Part shown: positions 44,001-52,241 of the stretch, in pieces | Layout: each line of letters opens with the position of its first letter | Numbering within the stretch: position 1 is the first letter of the stretch | NCBI RefSeq assembly: GCF_000266945.1 | Contig: NC_018025.1 | Span: 3,662,001-3,726,000, forward strand | Length of the DNA stretch: 64,000 bases | Direction: 5' to 3' | Origin: Desulfomonile tiedjei DSM 6799 | GTDB lineage: Bacteria; Desulfobacterota; Desulfomonilia; Desulfomonilales; Desulfomonilaceae | Notes under the pieces: generated by a model | Seen by the model: the letters and a program-made list of their open reading frames with translations, nothing else | Databases searched by the model: none | Told to the model about the DNA's origin: nothing | Program-made: the position numbers and the translations under genes

Positions 44001-44430
44001 CATTTTCGTACGGGGGGGCGCTCATGAGTGTTAGAATCCTTAGGATTCGTAGGGCTCGTGCGATCTTGCGTTCCGTCGCTCCATGACCCAATTTCCCGCG
44101 AGTTGTACCATTTCGCAATTATGCATATAAGATGGCGCAGGCTGAGGTGTTCCGAGCGGAGTGATTAGACGGCTTTGCGTCGTCCGGAGCGAAAGATACC
44201 TCCAGCCTGCCAGATTACAAAAAGAAAAGCGTATCGGTATTAACCGTATTGCTCCCTGAAAGCGAAATGTCTCGAAAGACACGAGCTCCCTCGGATTCTC
44301 AATCGTTTGCCAAAAAAAGTTTGAACAAGTTCGGTGGTGTATGATAAGACATATAGCTTTAAGGATGGGGAAACCTGCCGAAACAGTCGGCGATTTTTGC
44401 TGGAATGTTCAAAATCAGGAGGCCTTAACT
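44001..44430. other. intergenic region upstream of cytochrome c3 gene
   Basis: No gene. It holds family B copy 3 and, between it and 44431, presumably the c3 promoter. A TATGAT at 44340-44345 has a TTGAAC 13 bases before, too close to be a standard pair. Confidence 0.4.
44112..44232 (+). repeat. dispersed repeat family B, copy 3
   Basis: About 120 bases with TTGCGTCGTCCGGAGCGAAA and the flanking GCGCAGGCTGAGGTG/ACCTCCAGCCTGC arms. It begins 111 bases after the hydrogenase protease. The start TATGCATATAAGATGGCG corresponds to the far end of copy 1 read in reverse. Confidence 0.88.
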
Positions 44431-44859
44431 ATGAAGAGAGGGAAGACCCTTATTGCCCTACTGGTCGGGATTGCTGCATTGGTCGCGTTTACGGTAGCCT
44501 ATGCAGCCACGAAAATGCCGGAGCAGGATCTGGTCATCGACACAAAGGATGTTTTCAAAGAGAAGAAGAAGGCACCGGTTACCTTTTCCCACACCAAGCA
44601 CAAAGCCCTGAAGTGCACTGATTGCCATCACGAGTATAAAGACGGCAAGAATGTGTGGCAAGAAGGTCAGGAAGTGAAGAAATGCGGTGCCTGCCACAAA
44701 TTGGAAGCTGAAGGCAAAGTGGTGAAATTGGAGAAAGCTTTCCACGACCAGTGTGTAAATTGTCATAAGCAGTTCAAGAAAGACAAGAAACCCACGGGGC
44801 CGACTGCATGTGCAAAATGCCATCCTCCCAAACCTGGCGAAAAGCCGGAAAAAGAATAG
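44431..44859 (+). CDS. tetraheme cytochrome c3
   Basis: This 142-residue periplasmic cytochrome has a signal peptide (MKRGKTLIALLVGIAALVAFTVAYA) and four CxxCH sites at 62-66, 85-89, 108-112 and 127-131. Distal histidines at 54, 57, 67 and 105 occupy the positions of the four sixth ligands in Desulfovibrio c3 (FSHTKHKALKCTDCHHEYKDG). All four hemes should be bis-His, low potential. c3 accepts electrons from periplasmic hydrogenases and passes them to membrane complexes in sulfate reducers. ATG 44431 follows AGGAGG with an 8-base spacer. A very strong terminator lies behind the gene; the multiheme b/c fusion follows. Confidence 0.93.
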   Translation: MKRGKTLIALLVGIAALVAFTVAYAATKMPEQDLVIDTKDVFKEKKKAPVTFSHTKHKALKCTDCHHEYKDGKNVWQEGQEVKKCGACHKLEAEGKVVKLEKAFHDQCVNCHKQFKKDKKPTGPTACAKCHPPKPGEKPEKE

Positions 44860-44884
44860 GCTCGATCTGAAAACCGGACAGAGG

Positions 44885-44909
44885 CCCCCTCCATGTGAGG
44901 GGGTTTTTT
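44885..44909 (+). terminator. Rho-independent terminator after cytochrome c3
   Basis: A 7-bp stem CCCCCTC / GAGGGGG (44885-44891, 44897-44903), 5-base loop, then six T. It lies 25 bases after the stop, so c3 can be expressed separately from the b/c cytochrome. Confidence 0.92.
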
Positions 44910-44967
44910 GTTTCGAAATTGTGCTTGACCTGGATAGTGCGAAAAAGGTAATACTTAATCTTTGTTT

Positions 44968-44996
44968 TTCCACCTGTTAAACCGGACTTTTATAAT
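44968..44996 (+). promoter_or_regulatory. candidate promoter of the multiheme c/b cytochrome
   Basis: A perfect TATAAT at 44991-44996, 50 bases before the start codon, with a weak -35 (TTCCAC at 44968) 17 bases before. The strong terminator just upstream requires a new promoter in this interval. Confidence 0.4.
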
Positions 44997-45046
44997 ATAG
45001 TAAGACTTGTCCAAAATCTATTTGCTTTGCGTGGAAGGAGCTTTGC

Positions 45047-46690
45047 ATGAAGAAATGGACTGTTCTCGCTGCTGTTATTGTGGCAGCCACGGTGCTGGTG
45101 TTCCAGTACTCAATTGTCCCTACCATAGCTCAGGAACAAGGCACTACCGGCCAGCCATCAACAACAACTCCCTCACCTGCAACCAAAACCGATGAACCGG
45201 CAGCTCAGAAAAAAGCGGAAAAACCTGCCGAAATCACGAACCAGGAATGTATCGATTGCCACAATCCCGACATCCTCAAAATGTCCAAAGAGGAGTTAGC
45301 GGACCAGGTGGTGGTGGATGACAAAGCGGCCCCCCCAAGATCGAAACGTCCCTTTGTTACAGGCGAACTGAATCTTTCCATAAATGACAAAAAGTACGCC
45401 GAGGGAGTACATGCAGACACCACATGTGTAACTTGCCACAGTGACATTACTGAAGTGCCTCACAAACAGAGACTCAAGGCAGTGGACTGTAAGGAATGTC
45501 ATGACGAAGCTGTGGAACAGATCGAGGCGAGCGCTCACAAGGATAAACCCGGCCCCAAGGCCCTGGGTTGCGTCGGCTGCCATGATGTTCACTACGGCAA
45601 AGGCAAAGATGACTATGCCAAAGGTTTCAGCCCAAAAGTCTGTGAGGACTGTCACAAAGCGTACAATATGGATACGCTCAAAGCTCATACCAAACTCTAC
45701 GAGGCCAAACTTCATTTAGCTATGGACTGCATGTTGTGCCATTCAGGCAAAGACCCTGGTGTCCACAACATTCCCTTGGTGAAGACCAAAGTTGCATCCT
45801 GTGAGTCGTGTCACACGAAAAACACCATTCTCGAGAAGGAAAAACCTGTCTCGGCCGGCTTTATTGCTTGTGTGACCCAGACCGGGTTTATGAACGGCAG
45901 CAGCCTCAAGAAATACGGTTATGTCCTTGGAGCACACAGGATTCCTATGCTGGATGCGATTCTCATTCTGGTCGTGCTCGGGACCTTCGGACTTCCCATC
46001 GTGCACGGCGGTCTGCGCATTTTGACCAGACGCAAAGAGCCGATCCATCTGCCTGAGGAAAAAATCCTTCTGCACCCCTTGATCGAGCGACTCTGGCACT
46101 GGTTCCAAGCGCTATGCATTGTGATGCTGATTTTTACCGGCATTATGCTGCACTGGCCTGAAAAGTTCCCCGGCTGGTTCAACTGGTCGGTCACGGTGCA
46201 CAACTGGTTCGGTTGGGGTGCCGTAATCGCCTTTGTCGTATGGTTCCTGTACAACATAATTACCGGACGGATTTCTCATTATATTCCGAAAAAATGGGAA
46301 ATTCCGGGAGGAATGATCACTCAGGCGAAATTCTACGGATACGGTATCTTCAAACACGAACCGCACCCCTATGCGCCCACTGAGGACAACAAATTCAACC
46401 CTCTTCAGAAGATCGCGTATCTCAAGTTCCAGTTGTTGCTGTTCCCGCTGCTTCTGATCAGCGGAATCCTGTATATGTATCCCGAAACATTCAAGGGTGT
46501 CATTGCAGCCATAGGCGGCATGTACATTCTTGGTATAATTCACTTGATATTGGGTGCGCTCTTCACGGCCTTCCTGGTGGCTCACCTTTATCTTGCCACC
46601 ACGGGTGAAACCATTGGAGAGAACTTCAAGGCCATCATCTTCGGGTACGGTGTAAAGTCCGATCACGAAGACCACTCTAAACACGTATAA
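45047..46690 (+). CDS. seven-heme cytochrome c fused to a b561-type quinone-binding cytochrome b
   Basis: This 547-residue protein has a signal peptide or anchor (about 5-28) and a Pro/Thr-rich linker. Then come seven CxxCH sites at 68-72, 127-131, 148-152, 175-179, 199-203, 228-232 and 252-256, followed by a b-type domain (about 300-545) with five or so TM helices. Its His residues are typical of the cytochrome b561 / thiosulfate reductase / Ni-Fe hydrogenase b subunit group (LIERLWHWFQALCIVMLIFTG, NWSVTVHNWFGWGA, GIIHLILGALFTAFLVAHLYLA). The layout recalls Geobacter CbcL, a quinol oxidoreductase that passes electrons outwards, though CbcL has more hemes and its role here is unproved. AAGGAG precedes ATG 45047. 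It lies beside cytochrome c3 and near a hydrogenase protease. Confidence 0.85.
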   Translation: MKKWTVLAAVIVAATVLVFQYSIVPTIAQEQGTTGQPSTTTPSPATKTDEPAAQKKAEKPAEITNQECIDCHNPDILKMSKEELADQVVVDDKAAPPRSKRPFVTGELNLSINDKKYAEGVHADTTCVTCHSDITEVPHKQRLKAVDCKECHDEAVEQIEASAHKDKPGPKALGCVGCHDVHYGKGKDDYAKGFSPKVCEDCHKAYNMDTLKAHTKLYEAKLHLAMDCMLCHSGKDPGVHNIPLVKTKVASCESCHTKNTILEKEKPVSAGFIACVTQTGFMNGSSLKKYGYVLGAHRIPMLDAILILVVLGTFGLPIVHGGLRILTRRKEPIHLPEEKILLHPLIERLWHWFQALCIVMLIFTGIMLHWPEKFPGWFNWSVTVHNWFGWGAVIAFVVWFLYNIITGRISHYIPKKWEIPGGMITQAKFYGYGIFKHEPHPYAPTEDNKFNPLQKIAYLKFQLLLFPLLLISGILYMYPETFKGVIAAIGGMYILGIIHLILGALFTAFLVAHLYLATTGETIGENFKAIIFGYGVKSDHEDHSKHV

Positions 46691-46700
46691 TCACACGCCT

Positions 46701-46724
46701 CCGGGGAGTGGCATCACTCCCCGG
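46701..46724. terminator. hairpin between convergent cytochrome and response regulator genes
   Basis: A 9-bp perfect stem CCGGGGAGT / ACTCCCCGG and a 6-base loop, ten bases after the cytochrome's stop and 12 before the regulator's stop. Likely a shared bidirectional terminator without T tract. Confidence 0.55.
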
Positions 46725-46735
46725 CCCACCTCCCG

Positions 46736-47254
46736 CTATTCGATGATCTTCCTGAGTCGTGCGATGATATCTTCCAGTTCTTTATTCCGAGCAATGAGAG
46801 CTTCTTCTGATTTGCGTTTTTCTTCTTTCAGTCGGATGGTCTCGAACGCGAGGTCAACGAGCTCTATGAGCTCTGCGGGACGAATCGGTTTTTGCAGGTA
46901 ATAGAATACTCCCTTCTCGAGTGCTGCCACAGCCGAGTCCACATCAGCGTAGGCTGTCATTAGAATGCATACGCAGTCGGATTTCACTTGCTTAAGATCC
47001 GAAAGAAGCGCCGTTCCCGACCCGTCCGGCAGCTTAAGATCCACAAGAGCAAGCCACGGTCTGGTATCCCGGGCAATTTTGGAAGCCTCTGCGCTGGTGG
47101 ATGCCACGAAAACCTCATAACCTTCACCTTCGAGTATGTCCTGGAGGTTATCACAGAAGCCCACGTCGTCATCGACAACAAGGATGGTTCTCAAATTGTC
47201 CTCAGGTTGCTTTCTGGATCGGAACACTTTTCGAAAAATACTCTTTGCATCCAT
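46736..47254 (-). CDS. response regulator (receiver domain plus coiled coil)
   Basis: This 172-residue protein has a receiver domain (about 20-140): acidic pair VDDDVGF, phospho-acceptor in LALVDLKLPDGSG, Thr in LMTAYADV and Lys in LQKPIRP. The C-terminal helix is a coiled coil (LKEEKRKSEEALIARNKELEDIIARL) with no DNA-binding or enzymatic output, so it may act by protein contacts. ATG 47254 follows GGAGGATAATCTTC. It lies 55 bases after the sensor kinase on the same strand and is its probable partner. Confidence 0.87.
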   Translation of the reverse strand: MDAKSIFRKVFRSRKQPEDNLRTILVVDDDVGFCDNLQDILEGEGYEVFVASTSAEASKIARDTRPWLALVDLKLPDGSGTALLSDLKQVKSDCVCILMTAYADVDSAVAALEKGVFYYLQKPIRPAELIELVDLAFETIRLKEEKRKSEEALIARNKELEDIIARLRKIIE

Positions 47255-47309
47255 GAAGATTATCCTCCGAATCTTACATTCGCCCTCGATATATTTCCGA
47301 CGTTGCAGA

Positions 47310-50102
47310 TCAGTGGTTCGCACCCGATTCTTTCCGGCCGTCTTGCGGCAGCGTAATGGTGATGATGGTTCCCTGGTCCGGTACGCTGCTCAGATAAACT
47401 GTTCCTTCGTGCTCCTCAACGATCTTCTTGACTATGGCAAGTCCTAGACCCGTTCCTCTCGCTCGAGTGGTGAAAAGTGGCTCGAATGCCCGCATTGTTG
47501 TTTCGTTATTCATTCCCATACCATTGTCTTCAACCTGTATGCACACATTGGAATCGGCCGAGTACGTGGAAATCCTTATTCGCGGAGAATAGCTGAGTTT
47601 TGCCTCTTCCATAGCAGTCTGTCGGGCAAGGACTGCTTGTATTGCATTTTCGCAGAGATTGACCACTACTCTCCGCATTTTTTCCTTGTCGAAGCTGATT
47701 TCCGGTATATCGCGGCGGAGCAGTTTCATCACATGGATTTCTTTGGGAAATGTCAGTTCGTCAAGAACATACTCGAGCCATGAATTGATCTCCCCTTTTA
47801 CGGCCGCTGAGCGCCTGCCGCGGGTGTATTCCAGGAGTTCTCCGATTATGGAATCGCAAATGCCGACTTGCTGTTCGATTCTTTCCAGATGTTTCTGAGT
47901 TTTTTCATCAGTGTCGGTCAAATTTCTGGAAAGAACGTACGCGGAAGACTGAATGACTCCCAAAGGATTGCGCAATTCATGGCTCACAATGGCTGTCAAT
48001 TGACCGATTACCGACAAGCGCTCGCGTTTGATGAGTTCCTCTTGAGCGGCCTCCAGGTCCCGCGTACGCTCTCTGACCTTTTGTTCCAACTCGGCTGCAT
48101 GATGTGTGAGAAGAGCTTCCCGCTCCTGATAATAATCGATTTTCTGCTCCAGCTCTTCGGGGGTCACTTTCAAGCTTGCCAGAATTTCTGCATACATTTC
48201 AGATAGTTCTCGTGCCTCTCCGGGATCGAAAATTTCTGCTTGTCTCAGTGCTTTGAAGGCGGCCGCGGTTCCAATGGAACCCGACAGAAATTTCTCTACC
48301 TGATTGTGTACTTCGGCGAGTTCCACGATGGAAATCCTCCCCTTTCCGAGAACCCCCGCTTCCTGAAAACATTTCTCAGTCATTGAAGCAGCTTCTGCGG
48401 CCCCGAGGTACTGGCAAAGCAGATCTTCAATTATCTTCTTTTTCTCCGAAGCGATAATGTGCGATTCACGCCTGCTCGACTTTCCAAGCGCAGGGATCGT
48501 AATCAGCACATCTGCGAAATCTTCCGCCAGATTTTTCTCCTGCTCGCTCTGCTCGAAGAACAAGGATCCGAAGACATAGAATCCCGTGTTGAACAGGAAC
48601 GACCAGAATACACCATGGGTCAATGAATCAAGAGTCATTACGCCGAACAGTTGCTCAGGCTTGAGAAACGCTATTCCCCACGGACCGTCACTGAGGAGCG
48701 AATCGGCTATCCAGCCGCTCCTGACAAATGCAGGCAACAGAAGTGTATAGAACCACACAACAAATCCGGCACCTAATCCGAGGAGTGCTCCGGCCTGATT
48801 TCCTCTGCGCCATGCAATGCCTCCCAGTGCAGCAGGTGCAAGCTGAAACGCGGCGGCAAAGGCGATCATACCGATATTGACGAGCATGTACGATTCGCCC
48901 ACGAGTTGCTCGAACCAATATCCTGTTACAATCACGCCCGCGACCGCTACCCAACGACAGTTGAGCAGATGTCGCCTCAAGAAGCCCAGCCATTTTATCC
49001 AATCGACTATGGGGAGTAGCAGATGATTCGTGATCATCGTGGTGACTGTGATGGAACTGATCATGATCATGCCGGTCGCTGCGGATGCCCCGCCAAGAAA
49101 TACGAGCAGGGAAAGCCATTTTTGTCCTGAGTGCAGAGGTAATCCCAGGACAAAGGTATCGGCATCCTGCGCCGGATAACCCTTAAGTAGGCCGCCCATT
49201 GCAATGGGAAAAACAAAGATGTTTATGAGCAACATGTACAAAGGAAACATCCACATTGCCGTTCGTATGTGATCTTCGTCGAAGTTTTCGATCACGGCCA
49301 TATGGAATTGTCGCGGCAGGAACATGATTGCGGACATGGCCAGGATGAGATACGTCGTCCAGGTTATGTAATAGCTCTGATCTGTCTTCCAGACCTCAAC
49401 GAGCATATGGGGCTGAGTCTCCGTAATCCTCTTGAATATATCGGTGAAACCGTCGAACAGAAAGTACGTAACAAAGATCCCCGCGGCAAGAAAAGCAACA
49501 AGCTTCACGAGACATTCCACAGCTACAGCCATGATCATGCCCGGATGTCTCTCGGTCGGGTCAAGGCGCCTGATGCCCAGGATAATGGTAAAGACCCACA
49601 TGAGGCCGACCACAATTGGTCCCAGATGCTGTCCGACCCATGATGCCGATCCTTCCGCAGAGGTGACGATAGAAAAAGTGGAGATGATCGCCTTGAATTG
49701 CAGCGCAATGTACGGAGTGGTCCCCACAAGCGCAATAATGGTGACAAGTGCAGCCACAGATTGGGATTTGTTGTATCGTGCGCTGATGAAGTCGGCTATG
49801 CTCGTGATATGATGTCTGGTCTTGATCCTTACCATTTTTCGCAATACGGTCCACCACAAGATAATGGCTATTGTAGGGCCCAAATAGATCGGCAGGAACA
49901 ACAGGCCGGAAGTTGCAGCTTTACCCACACTGCCGTAATAGGTCCAACCGGTGCAGTAGACTGCAAGGGATAAGGAATAGACGTACGGATTGTTGACCGG
50001 ACTGCGGTCGACTGTTGAAGCCCGTTCCACCCACAGGGCAATGAGAAAAAGAAATCCCATATAGAAACAAAAAACTGCGAGAACCATAAAAGAATCGAGC
50101 AT
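47310..50102 (-). CDS. sodium:solute symporter-like sensor histidine kinase
   Basis: This 930-residue protein couples an SSS-type transporter fold (about 10-510, some 13 TM helices, e.g. SIADFISARYNKSQSVAALVTIIALVG and ILGIRRLDPTERHPGM) to a cytosolic kinase. A helical linker (about 570-690) precedes the H box VSHELRNPLGVIQ, N box VVNLCENAIQAV, G1 VEDNGMGM and G2 GTGLGLAIVKKI. The layout is like CbrA of Pseudomonas, where the transporter part senses or takes up a solute. The His, Asn and Gly boxes are all intact. It is followed by the single receiver protein and preceded by a small membrane protein. Confidence 0.92.
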   Translation of the reverse strand: MLDSFMVLAVFCFYMGFLFLIALWVERASTVDRSPVNNPYVYSLSLAVYCTGWTYYGSVGKAATSGLLFLPIYLGPTIAIILWWTVLRKMVRIKTRHHITSIADFISARYNKSQSVAALVTIIALVGTTPYIALQFKAIISTFSIVTSAEGSASWVGQHLGPIVVGLMWVFTIILGIRRLDPTERHPGMIMAVAVECLVKLVAFLAAGIFVTYFLFDGFTDIFKRITETQPHMLVEVWKTDQSYYITWTTYLILAMSAIMFLPRQFHMAVIENFDEDHIRTAMWMFPLYMLLINIFVFPIAMGGLLKGYPAQDADTFVLGLPLHSGQKWLSLLVFLGGASAATGMIMISSITVTTMITNHLLLPIVDWIKWLGFLRRHLLNCRWVAVAGVIVTGYWFEQLVGESYMLVNIGMIAFAAAFQLAPAALGGIAWRRGNQAGALLGLGAGFVVWFYTLLLPAFVRSGWIADSLLSDGPWGIAFLKPEQLFGVMTLDSLTHGVFWSFLFNTGFYVFGSLFFEQSEQEKNLAEDFADVLITIPALGKSSRRESHIIASEKKKIIEDLLCQYLGAAEAASMTEKCFQEAGVLGKGRISIVELAEVHNQVEKFLSGSIGTAAAFKALRQAEIFDPGEARELSEMYAEILASLKVTPEELEQKIDYYQEREALLTHHAAELEQKVRERTRDLEAAQEELIKRERLSVIGQLTAIVSHELRNPLGVIQSSAYVLSRNLTDTDEKTQKHLERIEQQVGICDSIIGELLEYTRGRRSAAVKGEINSWLEYVLDELTFPKEIHVMKLLRRDIPEISFDKEKMRRVVVNLCENAIQAVLARQTAMEEAKLSYSPRIRISTYSADSNVCIQVEDNGMGMNNETTMRAFEPLFTTRARGTGLGLAIVKKIVEEHEGTVYLSSVPDQGTIITITLPQDGRKESGANH

Positions 50103-50111
50103 CGGCCGATC

Positions 50112-50342
50112 CTATTTGTTTTCGTTTTCGCCTTTGGGATCTCCGGATTCCACGAGGGTGGTGCTCACGAGATAGAGAACGGCGATTACCGTCCCCCAGG
50201 CCAAAAATAAGTACACAAACATGTTTTCTGCACGGTGCACATCGGGGAAATGCACAATCGGCCATCCAAAAAGAACTAAGGAAAGAAAAAAAAGTGCAAT
50301 GCGGAACTCGGTCTGTCTGAAAAGTTTCTTAAACCTTTCCAT
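50112..50342 (-). CDS. small two-TM membrane protein upstream of symporter kinase
   Basis: This 76-residue protein with two hydrophobic segments (about 12-30, FRIALFFLSLVLFGWPIV, and 37-57, NMFVYLFLAWGTVIAVLYLV) and a charged tail is like the short DUF-type partners encoded before SSS transporters. It may be a subunit of the sensor's transport domain. ATG 50342 follows AGGAGG; the frame continues upstream but without membrane-like sequence. It ends nine bases before the kinase gene starts, so they are cotranscribed. Confidence 0.7.
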   Translation of the reverse strand: MERFKKLFRQTEFRIALFFLSLVLFGWPIVHFPDVHRAENMFVYLFLAWGTVIAVLYLVSTTLVESGDPKGENENK

Positions 50343-50814
50343 GACCGGTCCTCCTGGACAGGGTTGCGGGATGCGAGAGGGACTTACAGGCATAGGTATG
50401 TACGGAATGCAAACGCATTCGCTACAATTTGATTCTAGAATTTACGGCTGAATTCGTCAAGTATAAGCTACCCGAACCTGAAAAGGTTGGGTCTTAATTG
50501 CCAAAATTAACGTCTGATTGAGGATAGGAGTATTGGTGGGTGCCGGCCTCCGTGTCGGCACATCTTCAATATAATAAATTATATCAATATGATGGACCGG
50601 CAGGGACGCCGGTCCCTACCAATATCTTGTAATTCACAACAGAAGTTTGAGGAATATTTCATTTTGGATAACCATTTTGCGGGTAGAACATCGGGAAGCA
50701 TGTCATTGTGATCGGAGCGACTCGACGCAACGACAGTCTGAATTTGTCGGCTTTCTCGAATAGTTGAAGCATGAGAGCGAAACTGACGACAGGAGAATAG
50801 ACAAAACGAAAGGA
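50343..50814. other. intergenic region with a complete reverse family A repeat
   Basis: No gene supported. Family A copy 5 fills 50494-50640. The rest probably holds the promoter of the minus-strand sensor operon (near 50400) and the end of the aromatic-rich protein's gene. Confidence 0.5.
50494..50640 (-). repeat. dispersed repeat family A, complete copy 5
   Basis: The most complete copy, in reverse: tail (TTGCCAAAATTAACGTCTGA), second head (GGTGGGTGCCGGCCTCCGTG then TCGGCAC), AT-rich linker (ATATAATAAATTATATCAAT), first head (GATGGACCGGCAGGGACGCC then GGTCC), and the outer end (AATATCTTGTAATTCACAAC). Heads have 8-bp stems with 6-base loops. It serves as the reference for the other copies. 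Confidence 0.88.
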
Positions 50815-52230
50815 TTACCGTTTCCCGAATGCTCCGGTGACTAATTCGGCAAAATTGTCATCACCGGGTTTCGGCGGTCCAGGAATGTACGGAGTAGCCT
50901 TGATTTCGCTGCGCTTACTCAGGCCGAAGAGCATGCTCAGTTCCCGAGTGATGGGAGTCTCCCGCAGATCGACAAACCTCAGCATTCGTCCCAGGTTCAG
51001 GTCCCACCAGTCCTGTTTGATCGGGATGATTTCCGGTATTTTGAGATGCGAGCCCTTCTCCAGGTCCCACACGTATTCGGCAAAAGGCCAGAACCGATAC
51101 TTCGAGTATACTAGCAATCCCTTCCTGTACTGCTTCTGAATGGTGTTGATGAGCAGGAATTTTTGTTCCGTGAACACTGAATCACCCCCAACCGACACGC
51201 GGGCATCCGAATCCGTGCTGGTGGAAAATTTGTTCCGATCCCGCTTGTACGAATACACAAAGAACAGGCTCAGCTCTTCGAGTCCTCCTCCTGTGCCGTA
51301 CGTAATGAAAGGGTAGAATTTGTACCGTTCGTGCCCTGAAGCATAGTGACGATAGTAAGAGAGAAAAGGCCAGATAAGCGTTGTTTGGGTCGAATAAGCG
51401 TCATCCTGCTTTACATACAGCGGAAAAGGCGCAGCCAGGAACGAACTGAACTGCTCGGTTCCCTGGTATTTTTCCGTCTTCTGAATTAAGGGCCACAAAA
51501 GGAACCAACTGGAATAATCTTTCCGAATCTGATCTTTTCCGAATAAAGGCCATATCTTCAAGGATTGGCGGCCCGGACTGTTGGCATACGTGCCGATGGG
51601 CCATAAAAACTTCGTAGTGTGCTCATCGTCGTACGAGTATTCGTAATACAGGGGAAACAGAAAAAAAGAACTCTTATCCACTCCGAAGCGCCGGTACATG
51701 TGCCCGTAAAAAGGGAAAAAACCCCAATAGTCCTGGCCTAGATCGGATCGTCCTTTGTAAACCGTGAGTACGCGTGAATAACCGTCGAATGGCGGAATCT
51801 TTGACCAGCGATTTTCGAAAAACGGATCGAATTTCAATTTGCTCTGAAACGTGGACTCTTCAGAACGGCCGAGGGGATAAAAGAAATCCGTCCTATCGAA
51901 TACACCCGGGACTTTGGTCCGATAATAAAATGGAGGGAATCCCCAGCCTTCTCCAAGGGTCCAGATGTTGTCCGGAGCCCAGGGATTCATGGATCGAGTC
52001 ATGAGATCCGGGCTTACGCCGAATACGTTTCCCGGTTTCGTGAATCTCAGAAAATCATACGCAGTGGCGCATGCGCAGGAAACCGCGATGAAGTGTGAGA
52101 TGATGAGAATGGCAGCAATCGAGCGAATTCGTGAAGAGAAATATCTGGACGATACCTTTTGCACTTCATCCCCATAGCGGGGTTCTATTCCGGTGTGGAA
52201 GTTCTCCTGCAATGGTTTCGCCGGTTTCAT
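50815..52230 (-). CDS. exported protein with repeated aromatic-Pro motifs, unknown function
   Basis: This 471-residue protein has a hydrophobic signal-like segment (about 35-55, IAAILIISHFIAVSCACATA). Then at about 25-45-residue intervals come motifs such as FFPFYG, LFPLYYEY, FLWPIG, IWPLFG, LLWPLI, LIWPFL, FYPFI and FWPFAEY, each flanked by charged residues. The alternating pattern suggests beta strands of an outer-membrane or periplasmic protein. I do not recognise a named family. ATG 52230 follows AGGAGCGGCCGG inside the 3' flank of mlaD, 11 bases downstream of it, so the two are cotranscribed and may act together in lipid transport (inference). Confidence 0.65.
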   Translation of the reverse strand: MKPAKPLQENFHTGIEPRYGDEVQKVSSRYFSSRIRSIAAILIISHFIAVSCACATAYDFLRFTKPGNVFGVSPDLMTRSMNPWAPDNIWTLGEGWGFPPFYYRTKVPGVFDRTDFFYPLGRSEESTFQSKLKFDPFFENRWSKIPPFDGYSRVLTVYKGRSDLGQDYWGFFPFYGHMYRRFGVDKSSFFLFPLYYEYSYDDEHTTKFLWPIGTYANSPGRQSLKIWPLFGKDQIRKDYSSWFLLWPLIQKTEKYQGTEQFSSFLAAPFPLYVKQDDAYSTQTTLIWPFLSYYRHYASGHERYKFYPFITYGTGGGLEELSLFFVYSYKRDRNKFSTSTDSDARVSVGGDSVFTEQKFLLINTIQKQYRKGLLVYSKYRFWPFAEYVWDLEKGSHLKIPEIIPIKQDWWDLNLGRMLRFVDLRETPITRELSMLFGLSKRSEIKATPYIPGPPKPGDDNFAELVTGAFGKR

Positions 52231-52241
52231 CCGGCCGCTCC

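Noticed and set aside
44321-44345. TTGAAC and TATGAT as a promoter for cytochrome c3
   Set aside because: The 13-base spacer is too short for sigma-70.
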